Shown here: positions 44,910 to 55,692 of the stretch, one piece after another
Position numbering within the stretch: position 1 is the stretch's first letter
How the letters are laid out: each line of letters opens with the position of its first letter
DNA from: Carya illinoinensis
Lineage: Eukaryota; Streptophyta; Magnoliopsida; Fagales; Juglandaceae
DNA: 64,000 nucleotides
Assembly: GCF_018687715.1 (NCBI RefSeq)
Contig: NC_056766.1
Coordinates: 9,289,501-9,353,500 of the forward strand
Direction of reading: 5' to 3'
Position numbers and translations under genes: made by a program
Notes under the pieces: generated by a model
Database searches by the model: none
What the model was told of the DNA's origin: nothing
What the model saw: the letters and a program-made list of their open reading frames with translations, nothing else

Positions 44910-47900
44910 TGTGATATCCTGTATTTTTGTGTGTTTTAATTAAATAAATTATTTAAATTATTATTATTAGTGGTTCTTTTGTTTTAAATTTAACGTGATT
45001 CTCGTTGTATTATTTTGTGATTTCTAAGTTGTGAAATTTATTTTGATGTCCTCTCTTGATATTAATTATTGCTTCATATTTAAATAGCTCGTTACTTTAA
45101 ATTATTTTATTGTTGGGTTTGATTATTTTATTTTATTAATATGTAGTTGTAGTATTTCTATTTGTCTTTAATTTATTTTTATTGTGCCTTTTTTCCATTG
45201 TTGGACCTTTATTTTTAGGTAGACTTGTTTTAGTGGATTGTTCTTTGATTTTTAGGCCAAGCCCTTCCAATTTTTAGGCCCAGCCCATGGGCTAGTAGTC
45301 CAACCTCTCTCTTCCCTCAAACAGCGCCGTTTTGGCCAGCCTTAGGGCTTTCTTCATTTCCTTTCTTCTTCTTTTCTTGTGCGTCGTCCCCTTCTTCTTC
45401 CTCTTCATTTCTGTCTTCTTCTTCTTCTTTTGCAAATCAGGTTGCTGTGTAGCCCCCTTGCTTCTTCTTCTTTTTGTCTGGTTTTGTTCCTTTCCTCTTC
45501 CTCTCTTTGATCTTCTTTTCTCTCGCTGCTGAACCCATGTATTTTCTTTCTCTCTGTGCATTTTTATTTTCCTCTGTTTACTCCATTATTGGTCCTAGCT
45601 GTGAGCTCATGCTCGGTTTCTTTCTCTCTTCTATGACGCCACCAACTCCCACGTACGGACACGCAGAAATTGAGGCATCGAGATGGTGACAACATGAGTC
45701 ACACACCCCAAAGATAAGTGCTAAGTGTGTGGACAAAAACATAGCGGATGAGTTATAGTCAAACAACTAAATACCAGAATTGTTAAATATAGATTTACTT
45801 AAATAAAAGGGTTTAAAAAGAGTAATACAGTTATTCGATGAAAAACATAATAAACCAAAATACAATAACCAAAAGTAGGAAATAAATCCCAACACTCGAG
45901 AAAATGACCCCAGATCACTCATTCGGCAGAGCTGCAGCCTCAGGCTCTACTTCATCATTTGCATCAAAATTTACAATACCGTAAAACGGTACCGCAGGGT
46001 GTGGAATACGGTCAGATTGTGAATCTCAGTAAGTAACAATCCAAACAATCCAAAAGATAAAAATGCATTAATGCAACCAACAAATATGCGTGTATATGAT
46101 GAAATATTCATGATACCCAAAACATCATTTTTCCCGAAAGTGATTATTTTTCAACACGCCAAAATCCCCTTTGGCCCAAAAATCAAGTCCCTTAAAATAA
46201 CCTCCGCCATTTTCCATTTTCTCTTAGTATAAAATCCACCATTTTTCCATAAAATGATCCACATATGTCCATTTATTGAAACTGTCATTTTTCCAGAAAA
46301 TTGCCCACTATCCATTTTTACCGTATGCACCATGATCTCCCCTAGGGACCATCTACACACCCTGGCTCTATTCGCCACACCATAGATAACGACCGTGTGT
46401 GTAACTTCATAATGAGTGATGCCCAATTCCACGCCTACTGCGTTTGTGGTCAAGCATTCTCTAGCCGCCACTAGTAAAGGGGACATGGAGTCGGCACGAG
46501 AGTGTTACCATCTCGTCCGATCTCATTGTTGCCCAGCAACAACCCAGGGGACGCCACTCAGTATATTACGCTCTCGACTATACAGAGGAGCTCTATCGAG
46601 ATAATACCTCATCTCGACTTGGAGTCGTGATACACACGCACCCAAAAATAATTTCTCACATGAAAACTCAGTTTTCAAATATACACATGAACATGCATGC
46701 AATTATGCAAAAACCTAGTTTTCATTTACAAACATGAACATACGTGCAATTATGCAATGTATATGACACGACACAAAGATTCAACAACCACCAAATCTTA
46801 GCATAATCCAATCACACAAATAACTTCATCCTCCAATCCAATCGAGCCCCAAACTCCTTGGACTCAGTTCGACACAACCAACCAAATCAAAATAAATATG
46901 AGTTACCGCAAAAATATATTTAAATCTCAAAAATTTATTTGAAAAGTTACTTACAGTGATGAAATGAATTCTGGAAGATCGAAGCTCATGCCAAAAGTGG
47001 TAGAGAAACGGCAGATCCGCTGTTTTAAGGGCTAGTCATGGGTCCAAAACATGGAATATCAAGGGGAGCTACAGGGAGGTCATGGCTGGGCATTAAGGAG
47101 CTAGAGGGGTTGTGGGTGGTCAAAGGTGGCAGTAACTAGCTCACAACAGCGCAAAGGCTATGTGAGGAGAAAATCTCATTTCGGGTTGTGTGTCATGGAG
47201 AGGGAAAGGAGCTGTCGTGGAGAAGGGAGAAGTTGTGGGGGGGTTTGTGGAGCTCAATGGTGGGTTAAGGGAAAGTGTAGCGGCTAGGGGCTTCGGAGTG
47301 ACATGGGGAGGCTAGGGGGAAGTCGCTAGTGAGGGAGGAGGTGATTGACAATGGAGTGGTGGCCTGAAAATTACGGATGGCGAAGCTGGGGTAAATCGGG
47401 GCCGCAACTTTTAGGTGGGAGTGGGGGAAAGTGGCAGCAAGGCAGGGGTTGGGATTGGAGGGGAGTTTTCGCCGGCGTGAGGAGGAGTCTGTGACTCCCA
47501 CAAATCCCCACGCCCGGACATGGCGAAATCGAGACATCAGGATGATGACAATCCGGGTCACCACCCTATCGACGAGTGCTAAGTGTGTAAAAGCAACAAA
47601 TGTGCAAAAGAAAACGCAGCGGATAACGAAACTCATATAACTAAGTACCATAATTTTTTCTTAATATATTACAAAGCTGTTCAAAACATACATAAAAAAA
47701 TATTAGAAGATACAAACATAGTTTCAAAGCCAACTATAAAGCATAACTCCAACTCAGAACTCCGGTGGAGCCGCATCCTCGGGCTCATCCTCCTCCTCCT
47801 CCTCAAACCCTACACCAAAGTCTACGGTACTAAAAATGGTGCAGCAGGTAAGTAAAATCCAAACACCACCAGATAAAAACATATAAAACTCACACAACAT

Positions 47901-48055
47901 GCATGAAAGAACGCAATGCACATGTCCCATAAAACCATAATTTTTCACGCACGCCAAAAAACCCATTTGGCCCAAAAACATAACCTTTCCAAATATCATG
48001 CCAAAAGAAACCATTTGGTCCATATCCAACTCAAACCATTAACCAAACCATCAGA

Positions 48056-48290
48056 GCACTATAGGCGGGAATCGCAGGCGGGACTCTACCACCATCCCTA
48101 CGCGTGCACATTAGGCGGGAATCACAGGCAGGACTATACCACCATCCCTACGCCGCGTGCACCGTAGGCGGGAATCGCAGGTGGGACTCTACCACCATCC
48201 CTGCTTACCACCATCCCTACGCTGCGTGCACCGTAGGCGGGAATCACAGGCGGGACTTTACCACCATCCTTGCTTACCACCATCCCTACC
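48056..48290. repeat. LTR minisatellite, about 50-65-bp units
   Basis: About four units built from 'gtaggcgggaatcgcaggcg', 'gactctaccaccatccctgc', 'ttaccaccatccctacgc' and a GCGTGCACC step. The same array is found in the 5' LTR (55,500-55,690 plus 58,144-58,230) and, diverged, at 7600-7890. Units differ in whether the 'gcttaccaccatccctac' part is present. Confidence 0.88.
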
Positions 48291-49464
48291 CGTGCCTCTG
48301 AATCAAACCAATTAAACCGTATGCACCATGACCTCCCCTAGGGGTCATCCGCACACCCTGGCTCCAGTGTCACACTACAGGTAACGACTATGCATGTGAC
48401 ACCTAAACGAGCGATGCCCAGTTCCGTGCCCCGCGCGTTCGTAGCCAAGTATCCTCTAGCCCTCGCCAGCGAAGGGCCACGGAGTCGGTGAGTAGAGCGA
48501 TGCCCAGTTCCGCGCCCGGCGTGTTCGTAGCCAAGCATCCCCTAGTCCCGCTCCCGTCGTCGCCCAGCGACAACTCAGGGGACGTCACTCAGTATATTAC
48601 GCTCCCGAGTGACCAGAGGAGCTCCACCGAGATAATAACCCATCTCGGCTAGGGCTCGTGAGACACAAGCACTCGAAAATCCATTTACGCCAATAAAATA
48701 GGATTTTCTCAAATAAAATAAAACGCACGTGCATGCACCATGTAAATGCAATCTCAATGCACAAAACAATCAACCAACCATAAATCAACAAATCAAGCAA
48801 CTCCGTCCTCAATCCATCCGACCCCTGAACTCCTCGGACTCAGTCCGGAATCAGCCAACCAAGAGAAAAAAGTTATTGAATGAGCAAAATATATTTAAAT
48901 CTGAAAGTAGGGTTTGGAAAATACTTACAGCGCTATACGGTATTTTTAGAAAGCTCGCGGCATTGCAAACGGCGGAAGAAACGCAACGTAATAGTGAAAT
49001 TTCACTGTGGCCGTGGGTTGTAAAATACCCACTTTTGAACGGGGACAAACCAAAGCTCGGGATTGTTAGGGAAAGGTCTAAGGATGTTTATGAAGCTAAG
49101 CGAAGTGAAGTTTGGCCGTGGGTGGCGGCGAAAACGGCGGTTCAAGGCCGGATTACCCAAAACGAAAACTAGCTCGTGGGGGCTGTTCCGGTGACTATTA
49201 GAGGCCGGAAATGGGTGGGTTAGGATGGCAAGGAGTCGGTGATGAAGTGGTGAAGAGGTGGTGGCCGGAGGTGGAGCGACGGCGGCAGATTTGAGCAAAA
49301 ACCGTGTGGCTTGATGGGCCTTTTTTGGCTAAACGGCGGCTCCGTTAGTGGTGGAATTTTGTGGGGTGGTTCACCGGAGGGAGGGGAAGATTTTGGTGGT
49401 GGTGGTGTGCCGCACGGTGGCCGGCGGCGGTAGGTCTGGGCAGCTAGTGTGTTCGGCGTGAATG

Positions 49465-49468
<4 letters not shown>

Positions 49469-49544
<76 letters not shown>
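49469..49544. repeat. (GA)n microsatellite in the 3' LTR
   Basis: About 38 GA repeats, against about 11 at 59,403-59,424 in the 5' LTR of the same element. It generates spurious RERERE and LSLSLS reading frames. Confidence 0.95.
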
Positions 49545-49547
<3 letters not shown>

Positions 49548-49868
49548 CGCACGGGGTCGACGCACGGGAAAAGATGGGAAAAAGAAAGAAAAAGAAGAAG
49601 AAAAATGAAAGAAAAGAGAAAAAGAGAAAAAGGAAAAAGAGAAAAGAAAAGATGGAGGGAAGAAATGAGGTCTAGTCCTCACTCCGGAAACCAAAACTAA
49701 TCCGCCGAAAACGAAATTAAAAACCGTAAAACGACTAAATAAATAAAACACAACATCAAATAAATTAAAAACCAATTAAAACGCAATAATTTAAAATAAA
49801 TAAACCAATATATTAATTAAATTAAAAACAACCCTTCAGTGAAAATACACGTAAAAGTGGGTCTCACA

Positions 49869-49881
49869 TCCTCCCTCCCTT
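49869..49881 (-). promoter_or_regulatory. Polypurine tract of the chromovirus
   Basis: On the minus strand AAGGGAGGGAGGA lies immediately upstream of the 3' LTR start (TGTGAGACCC). The preceding 'cgaggacgaaatttg' is characteristic of Del/Tekay elements. Confidence 0.9.
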
Positions 49882-49988
49882 AAAAACAAATTTCGTCCTC
49901 GAAATTTGCAAGATCAAACACCAACTTAAAACAAGCCACATAATATCACATAAACCACCTGTGACCAAGATTAAGATAAGTATCTTCA

Positions 49989-52900
49989 TTACTCAAACAA
50001 GTATGGGTACTGCTCCCTCATGTCCGCTACTCGCTCCCAAGAGAAGTCTTGAGCTAACGGATCTCCCCATGCCACCTTAACCAAAGGTATCGTCTTGGAC
50101 CTCAACTGTTGTTCCTTCCAATCCATGATCTACGACGGAACAACCTCATAAGTAAGGTCCGGTTGCAACTGAATACTCTCTGGGTCGATAAAGCGTGGCT
50201 CTTGTTGTCCAAAGCTCTTCTTCAGGGATGATACGTGGAAGACATCATGAAAATCCCCAAAATATTCTGGCAAAGCAACTCTATAGGCGACAGACCCTAC
50301 CTTCTCCAGAATCTGAAAAGGGCCGACATACCTCGGATCCAGTTTCCTCTTCTTACCAAAACGCTTAACTCCTCTCATGGGAGATACTTTGAGATAAACC
50401 CAGTCACCTTCTTCAAAATATAACTCTCTCCTCCTGGTATCAGCGTAGCTTTTCTGGCGACTCTGAGCTGCCGCCATTTTATCCCTAATGATCCGAACTT
50501 GGCTTTGCATCTCTTGAATTATTTCGGGTCCAATAATCTTACTCTCCCCGACCTCATCCCAACACAAGGGCGATCTGCACTTCCTCCCGTAAAGAGCTTC
50601 ATAGGGAGCCATCTGAATGGTCGCGTGGAAGCTATTATTATATGCAAACTCTATGAGCGGCAAATGGTTTTCCCAACTCCCTTGAAATTCCATGACACAT
50701 GCTCGCAACATGTCTTCAAGGGTCTGAATGGTGCGCTCTGATTGGCCGTCTGTCTGCAGGTGATATGCAGTACTGAACTTCAACTTAGTACCCAAAGCTG
50801 CCTGCAAACTCTTCCAGAACTGCGACGTGAACCTTGGGTCTCGATCAGACACTATACTCTTTGGTATGCCGTGCAGCCGCACTATTTCTTTCACATACAA
50901 GCGTGTCAACTTACCCAAGGAATCAGTGTTATTAAGAGGCAAGAAATGAGCATTCTTCATTAACCGGTCAACAATCACCCAAACAGAATTTTTCCCACTA
51001 GGCGTCCTCAGCAAGCCCACTACAAAGTCCATCGTGATGTCATCCCATTTCCACTCAGGAATAAGGAGGGGTTGGAGCATACCTGCGGGTCTTTGATACT
51101 CGGCCTTTACTTGACGGCATGTGTGGCATTTCTCAACATACAAGGCAATATCCCTCTTCATTCCATCCCACCAATAATTTTTCTTCAAGTCCCGGTACAT
51201 CTTCGTACTGCCGGGATGAACTGAATAAGGGGCCGCATGAGCTTCTGCCATGATCCGCTCCTTGAATTCTGAATCTTTGGGGACTACTCTGCGACCTCGG
51301 AACCGAAATATTCCATCTTTATCCATGCTATAATGCAACGGCCCTCGAGATTTTCTGACTCTTTTTCTGATATTTAACAGCTCCGGATCTTTCCTTTGAA
51401 GAGTCTTCAATTCCTCAAAATCAGTTACCCGAATATCAAGAACTGAAGATAAAATCTCTTCTTGCTGCGAACTCTCAATAAGGAGCCTCCTCATCCCACA
51501 AAGCAAAGAATCCAATTCCGAAGGCTCGGCTTCATCTTCCAAGTGCGATTTTCGGCTCAAAGCATCAGCAACTATATTAGCCTTCCCCGGATGGTACTTG
51601 ATCTCACACTGATAGTCACTGATTAGCTCTAGCCATCGCTTCTGCCTCATGTTCAGATTTTTCTGGGAAAACAAATGCTTCAAGTTCTTGTGATCAATAT
51701 ATACCTCGCAAGCTTCCCCATACAAGAAGTGCCGCCAGATCTTGAGAGCAAAAACAATCGCAGCCAATTCTAAATCGTGCGTCGGATAATTCTTCTCATG
51801 GTCCTTTAGCTGACGAGATGTATAAGCAACAACCCATCCTTCTTGCATAAGGACACAACCCAAACCGAATTTAGACGCATCGCTGAAGACTACGAATGGC
51901 TTACGCGGTTCTAGAAGCGCTAACACTGGTGCCGTCGTCAACCTGTTCTTCAATTCTTGGAAGCTTCTCTCACACTTATCTGACCCAACAAATTCTGCAT
52001 TCTTCCGCATCAAAGCGGTGAGAGGTCCGAATAGGCGAGCAAATCCTTCCACAAATCTTCGGTAATATCTGGCAAGTCCCAAGAAACTCCGGATCTCGCG
52101 CACTGTAGTCGGGCGCTGCCATGACAAAATGGCTTCCACCTTACTAGGATCAACAGCCACTCCGTCTCGGGAAATCACATGCCCAAGAAATCTAATTTCC
52201 TCCAACCAGAATTCACACTTGCTGAGCTTGGCATACAACTGATGTTCTCTCAATTTCCAAGTACTAGACGAAGATGATACACATGCTCTTCAACATCTCG
52301 AGAATAAATCAAAATATCATCAATGAATACTACCACAAAGGAATCCAGATAAGGTCGAAATACTCGATTCATTAAATCCATGAAAGCAGCAGGGGCATTA
52401 GCTAACCCAAACGGCCTCACCTTAAATTCATAATGCCCATACCTCGACCTGAAAGCAGTTTTAGGCACATCCTTGTCTCTGATCCTCAGCTGGTAGTATC
52501 CCGACCTCAAATCAATCTTCGAGAACACAGCTGCTCCTTGAAGCTGATCAAATAAATCATCTATCCGCGGGAGAGGATATTTATTCTTGATGGTCACCTT
52601 ATTTAATTCCCGATAATCGATGCACATACGGAGGGTTCCATCTTTCTTTTTAACGAACAGCACTGGCGCACCCCACGGCGAAGTACTTGGTTGAATGAAC
52701 CCCTTATCTACCAGCTATTGCAACTAAGTCTTCAACTCTTTTAATTCAGTCGGTGCCATGCGGTAAGGAGCTTTATGTACAGGAGCCGCTCCAGGTTCCA
52801 AATCTATAACAAACTCCATTTCCCGAATAGGGGATAGCCTCGGCAAATCTTCCACAAACACATCGGGGAATTCTTCCACAACTGGAATGTCTACCAAAGA

Positions 52901-53430
52901 CTTCTTCTCAGATGGCATAGACACCATCAGGACTAAGAAAGCATCCGCTCCCCATGCAATCTCTCTTCTTGCTTGAATTGCCGATATAATTACCGGCTTT
53001 TTGTAACTTACTCCCCGCAAATTCCAGACAATCACCATCTGGAAGTTGAAAGCTAAATACCCAACTTCTGCAATTAATACTCGCAGAATATCGGTATAGC
53101 CAATCCATCCCGAGGATGATATCAAAACCCAACAGCTTGAACACCACCAAATTAGCATCCAATAACCTTCCATCAAAATTTAATGGGCATCCCAAAGCAA
53201 CCTTGGAACACCACACCATTTCACCATTGGGTAGAGCCACTACTAATGACTTCGGCAAAGGTTCCGTGATCAAATTACACATCCGAGCAAACGTGGAAGA
53301 TACAAATGATTGTGAAGCACCCGAATCAAACAAAGTGCAAGCATAAAACTCATATAAACGGACTCTCCCTGAGCCAAACACATAACCCATGAAATCCAAA
53401 TACACAAAGAAATCAAAGCACGACAAAATT
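49989..53430 (-). pseudogene. Chromovirus pol: protease, RT, RNase H, integrase, chromodomain
   Basis: Protease: ACTLFDSGASQSFVS (about 53,290-53,345), active-site DSG intact, then FDIILGMDWL. A frame change separates it from the next block, FPDVFVEDLPRLSPIREMEF and HKAPYRMAPTELKELKT, where two stops fall (near 52,718-52,730). RT: LCIDYREL-type motif ([20 protein letters not shown]) and [15 protein letters not shown] with FIDD intact. A 1-nt frameshift at about 52,250 leads to [16 protein letters not shown]. RNase [18 protein letters not shown] and [20 protein letters not shown]. Integrase: zinc-binding H-H-C-C region ([12 protein letters not shown] ... CHTC), catalytic Asp in [10 protein letters not shown], Asp in [10 protein letters not shown], Glu in [17 protein letters not shown]. 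An in-frame TAG at 50,130-50,132 precedes a chromodomain-like tail (IMDWKEQQLRSKTIPLVKVA ... WERVADMREQYPYLF) ending at 49,989. Confidence 0.93.
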
Positions 53431-53446
53431 CAAATCCAACATAAAA

Positions 53447-54655
53447 TTAAATTACATCCATACTTGTAATTACTCCAGCATCATGGGTCGCTAGCGCCTC
53501 ATCATTCACATCTCCAGGTGTGACAGCATAAACCCGGGCTTGCACTGCTTGTCTTGGATTTGTTCTTCCACTGCATCTACCTCCACGGCTTCCTTGAACT
53601 GGTATGGGACACTCACGAGCAACATGTCCCACTTGGCCGCATCGGTAACACTGGGGTCCACCACTCAGCCGACACTCGCCCTCATGAGCTCTATTACATG
53701 CTCCACAAATTGGCACCCGTCCTCCCATAAGAACACCTGAGGACGCTTGAGGTCGAGTTCCGGTCCGCTGAATAAATTTCTGAGGCGAACCCGAGCTGCT
53801 TCCTTCACCAGAAAAACTCCGCCTCTTATGACCCGGAGGGGAGCCCATACTCAGATTATTCTCTCGCTCCACAAGAGTGGCCACATCCACTAAGTCCTGA
53901 AAAGTGGATATCCGGTGACTGACCACCATACAGCGTATATCAGGGCGTAGTCCCTCCTAGAAACACTCAGCTCGCATCTCTTATGTGGCGATGAGGTGGG
54001 GAGCAAATCGCCCAAGTTCTAAAAATCTTCGGGCGTACTGTTCCACTGTCGTGCTCCCTTGGACCAAATTTGAGAACTCTCTTGCCTTTTGCTTCCTTAC
54101 AGAAGTGGGAAAGAAGCGATCATTAAACTCTTTCTTGAAGCGCTGCCAGGTCACAGCGGCGAAAGATCCCAATTCTGATTCCAGCATCACCCTCTTGGTA
54201 TCCCACCAATTAGAAGCGGTGCCTTGCAACAAATAGCTGGCATAGAGTACTTGTTGCGGCTCGGTGCAACCACACACCTCAAAAGTTCTTTCCAAGTCTT
54301 TGATCCACTTTCCAGCTTGAAGTGGATCCTCTTCTCCAGTGAAGTGTGGAGTTCTATGCGCCAGAAAGCGCTCATAGGTGCACCCAGCTTGCATCCCTCC
54401 ACTAGGCCCTCCAGGTAGTAGCCATGGCCCTCCTTGTTGCCAAGGCCCTTCTTGTTGCCAAGGCCCTCCTTGTTGTGGCCAAGGACCCCCTTGTTGTGGC
54501 CAAGGTCCTCCTTGTTGTGGCCAGGGCCCGGTCTGCTGTGGCCTAAAATTCTGCTGCATAAACTCCGTCATCTGTCGTATTGCTTGGGCTATGGAGTCAT
54601 CTCTCGATGTATCGTCCCGTGGCTCCTGAGTAGATTTCCTTGGTCTCACCATTTT
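53447..54655 (-). pseudogene. Chromovirus gag (capsid and nucleocapsid)
   Basis: The likely start is MVRPRKSTQEPRDDTSRDDS at about 54,652; the longer hydrophobic N-terminal extension in the same frame looks like untranslated leader. A repeat of PWPQQGG-type heptads follows (about 54,420-54,530). The capsid block includes FTGEEDPLQAGKWIKDLERT and ASNWWDTKR ... FKKEFNDRFFP, then VEQYARRFLELGRFAPHLIA. Two stops fall just after this, at about 53,982 and 53,958, in the segment EMRAECF/EGLRPDIR. The nucleocapsid has a CCHC knuckle, CYRCGQVGHVARECP (about 53,616-53,660). The frame stops at 53,447, before the protease frame. Confidence 0.92.
54378..54560 (-). repeat. Pro-Gln-Gly heptad repeats in gag
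   Basis: About six tandem units of roughly 24 bp encode GPWPQQGG or GPWQQ variants near the gag N-terminus. It is a low-complexity expansion preceding the capsid domain. Confidence 0.85.
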
Positions 54656-54919
54656 TTTTTCCTGCCACCACAACCTTTGACCCCCTTTAAGAAAACAAAA
54701 ACAAATAAAACCAACAACAAACAAAAACAAAAACCAAAGACCAACACCACATAACAAGAAACAAAAAGAAACCAGCTTGCAAAAACATAACCAAATAAAT
54801 AAAAACAAGCAAACAAGTTCAAACAAATAAAATAAATCAAATAGCAACTTTACTTAACATAACTTTAAAAACATTCTGGTACTACCTACGGGATATGTGG
54901 TTTTACCAAGAGCCAAACC

Positions 54920-54931
54920 ACTCTGATACCA
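54920..54931 (-). promoter_or_regulatory. Primer-binding site of the chromovirus (tRNA-iMet)
   Basis: On the minus strand TGGTATCAGAGT lies two bases inside the 5' LTR boundary (54,934), complementary to initiator-Met tRNA. Confidence 0.92.
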
Positions 54932-55692
54932 CCTGTGACGCCCCCAAATCCCCACGCCCGGACACGGGAAAATCGAGACGTCCGGATGATGACAACCCGG
55001 GTCACCACCCTATCGACGAGTGCTAAGTGTGTGTAAAAGCAACAAATGTGCAAAAGAAAACGCAGCGGATAAAGAAAGTCATATAACTAAGTACCAGAAT
55101 TTTTTCTTAATATATTACAAAGCTATTCAAAACATACATAATAAAATATTATAAGATACAAACATAGTTTTAAAGCCAACTATAAAGCATAACTCCAACT
55201 CAGAACTCCGGCGGAGCCGCATCTTCGGGCTCAGCCTCCTCCTCCTCCTCGAACCCTGCACCAAAGTCTATGGTACCAAAAATGGTGCCGCAGGTAAGTA
55301 AAATCCAAACACCACCAGATAAAAACATATAAAACTCACACACCATGCATGAAAAAATGCAATGCACATGTCCCATAAAACCATAATTTTTCACGCACGC
55401 CAAAAAACTCATTTGGCCCAAAAACATAACCTTTCCAAATATCACACCAAAAGAAACCATTTGGTCCATATCCAACTCAAACCATTAACCAAACCATCAG
55501 AGCACTGTAGGCGGGAATCGCAGGTGGGACTCTACCACCATCCCTGCTCACCACCATCCCTACACGTGCACCGTAGGTAGGAATCACAGGCGGGACTATA
55601 CCACCATCCATGCTTACCACCATCCCTACGCCGCGTGCACCGTTGGCGGGAATCGCAGGCGGGACTCTACCACCATCCGTACTTACCACCAT

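Larger units (their letters stand above)
47490..49868 (-). repeat. 3' LTR of the chromovirus
   Basis: Begins TGTGACTCCC and ends GGGTCTCACA as read on the plus strand. Contains a minisatellite (48,056-48,290), a (GA)n tract (49,469-49,544) and a purine-rich tract (49,560-49,670). ORFs predicted inside it are not genes. Confidence 0.92.

Noticed and set aside
48056..48290. Regular repeats that could suggest a CRISPR-like array
   Set aside because: The units are contiguous and variable with no unique spacers, and they lie in a plant LTR. It is a minisatellite.
49220..49775. LSLSLS/RERERE-rich ORFs around the (GA)n tract, also at 59,154-59,655 and 8485-8729
   Set aside because: They lie in LTR sequence and arise from simple repeats and purine tracts; no conserved protein is encoded.
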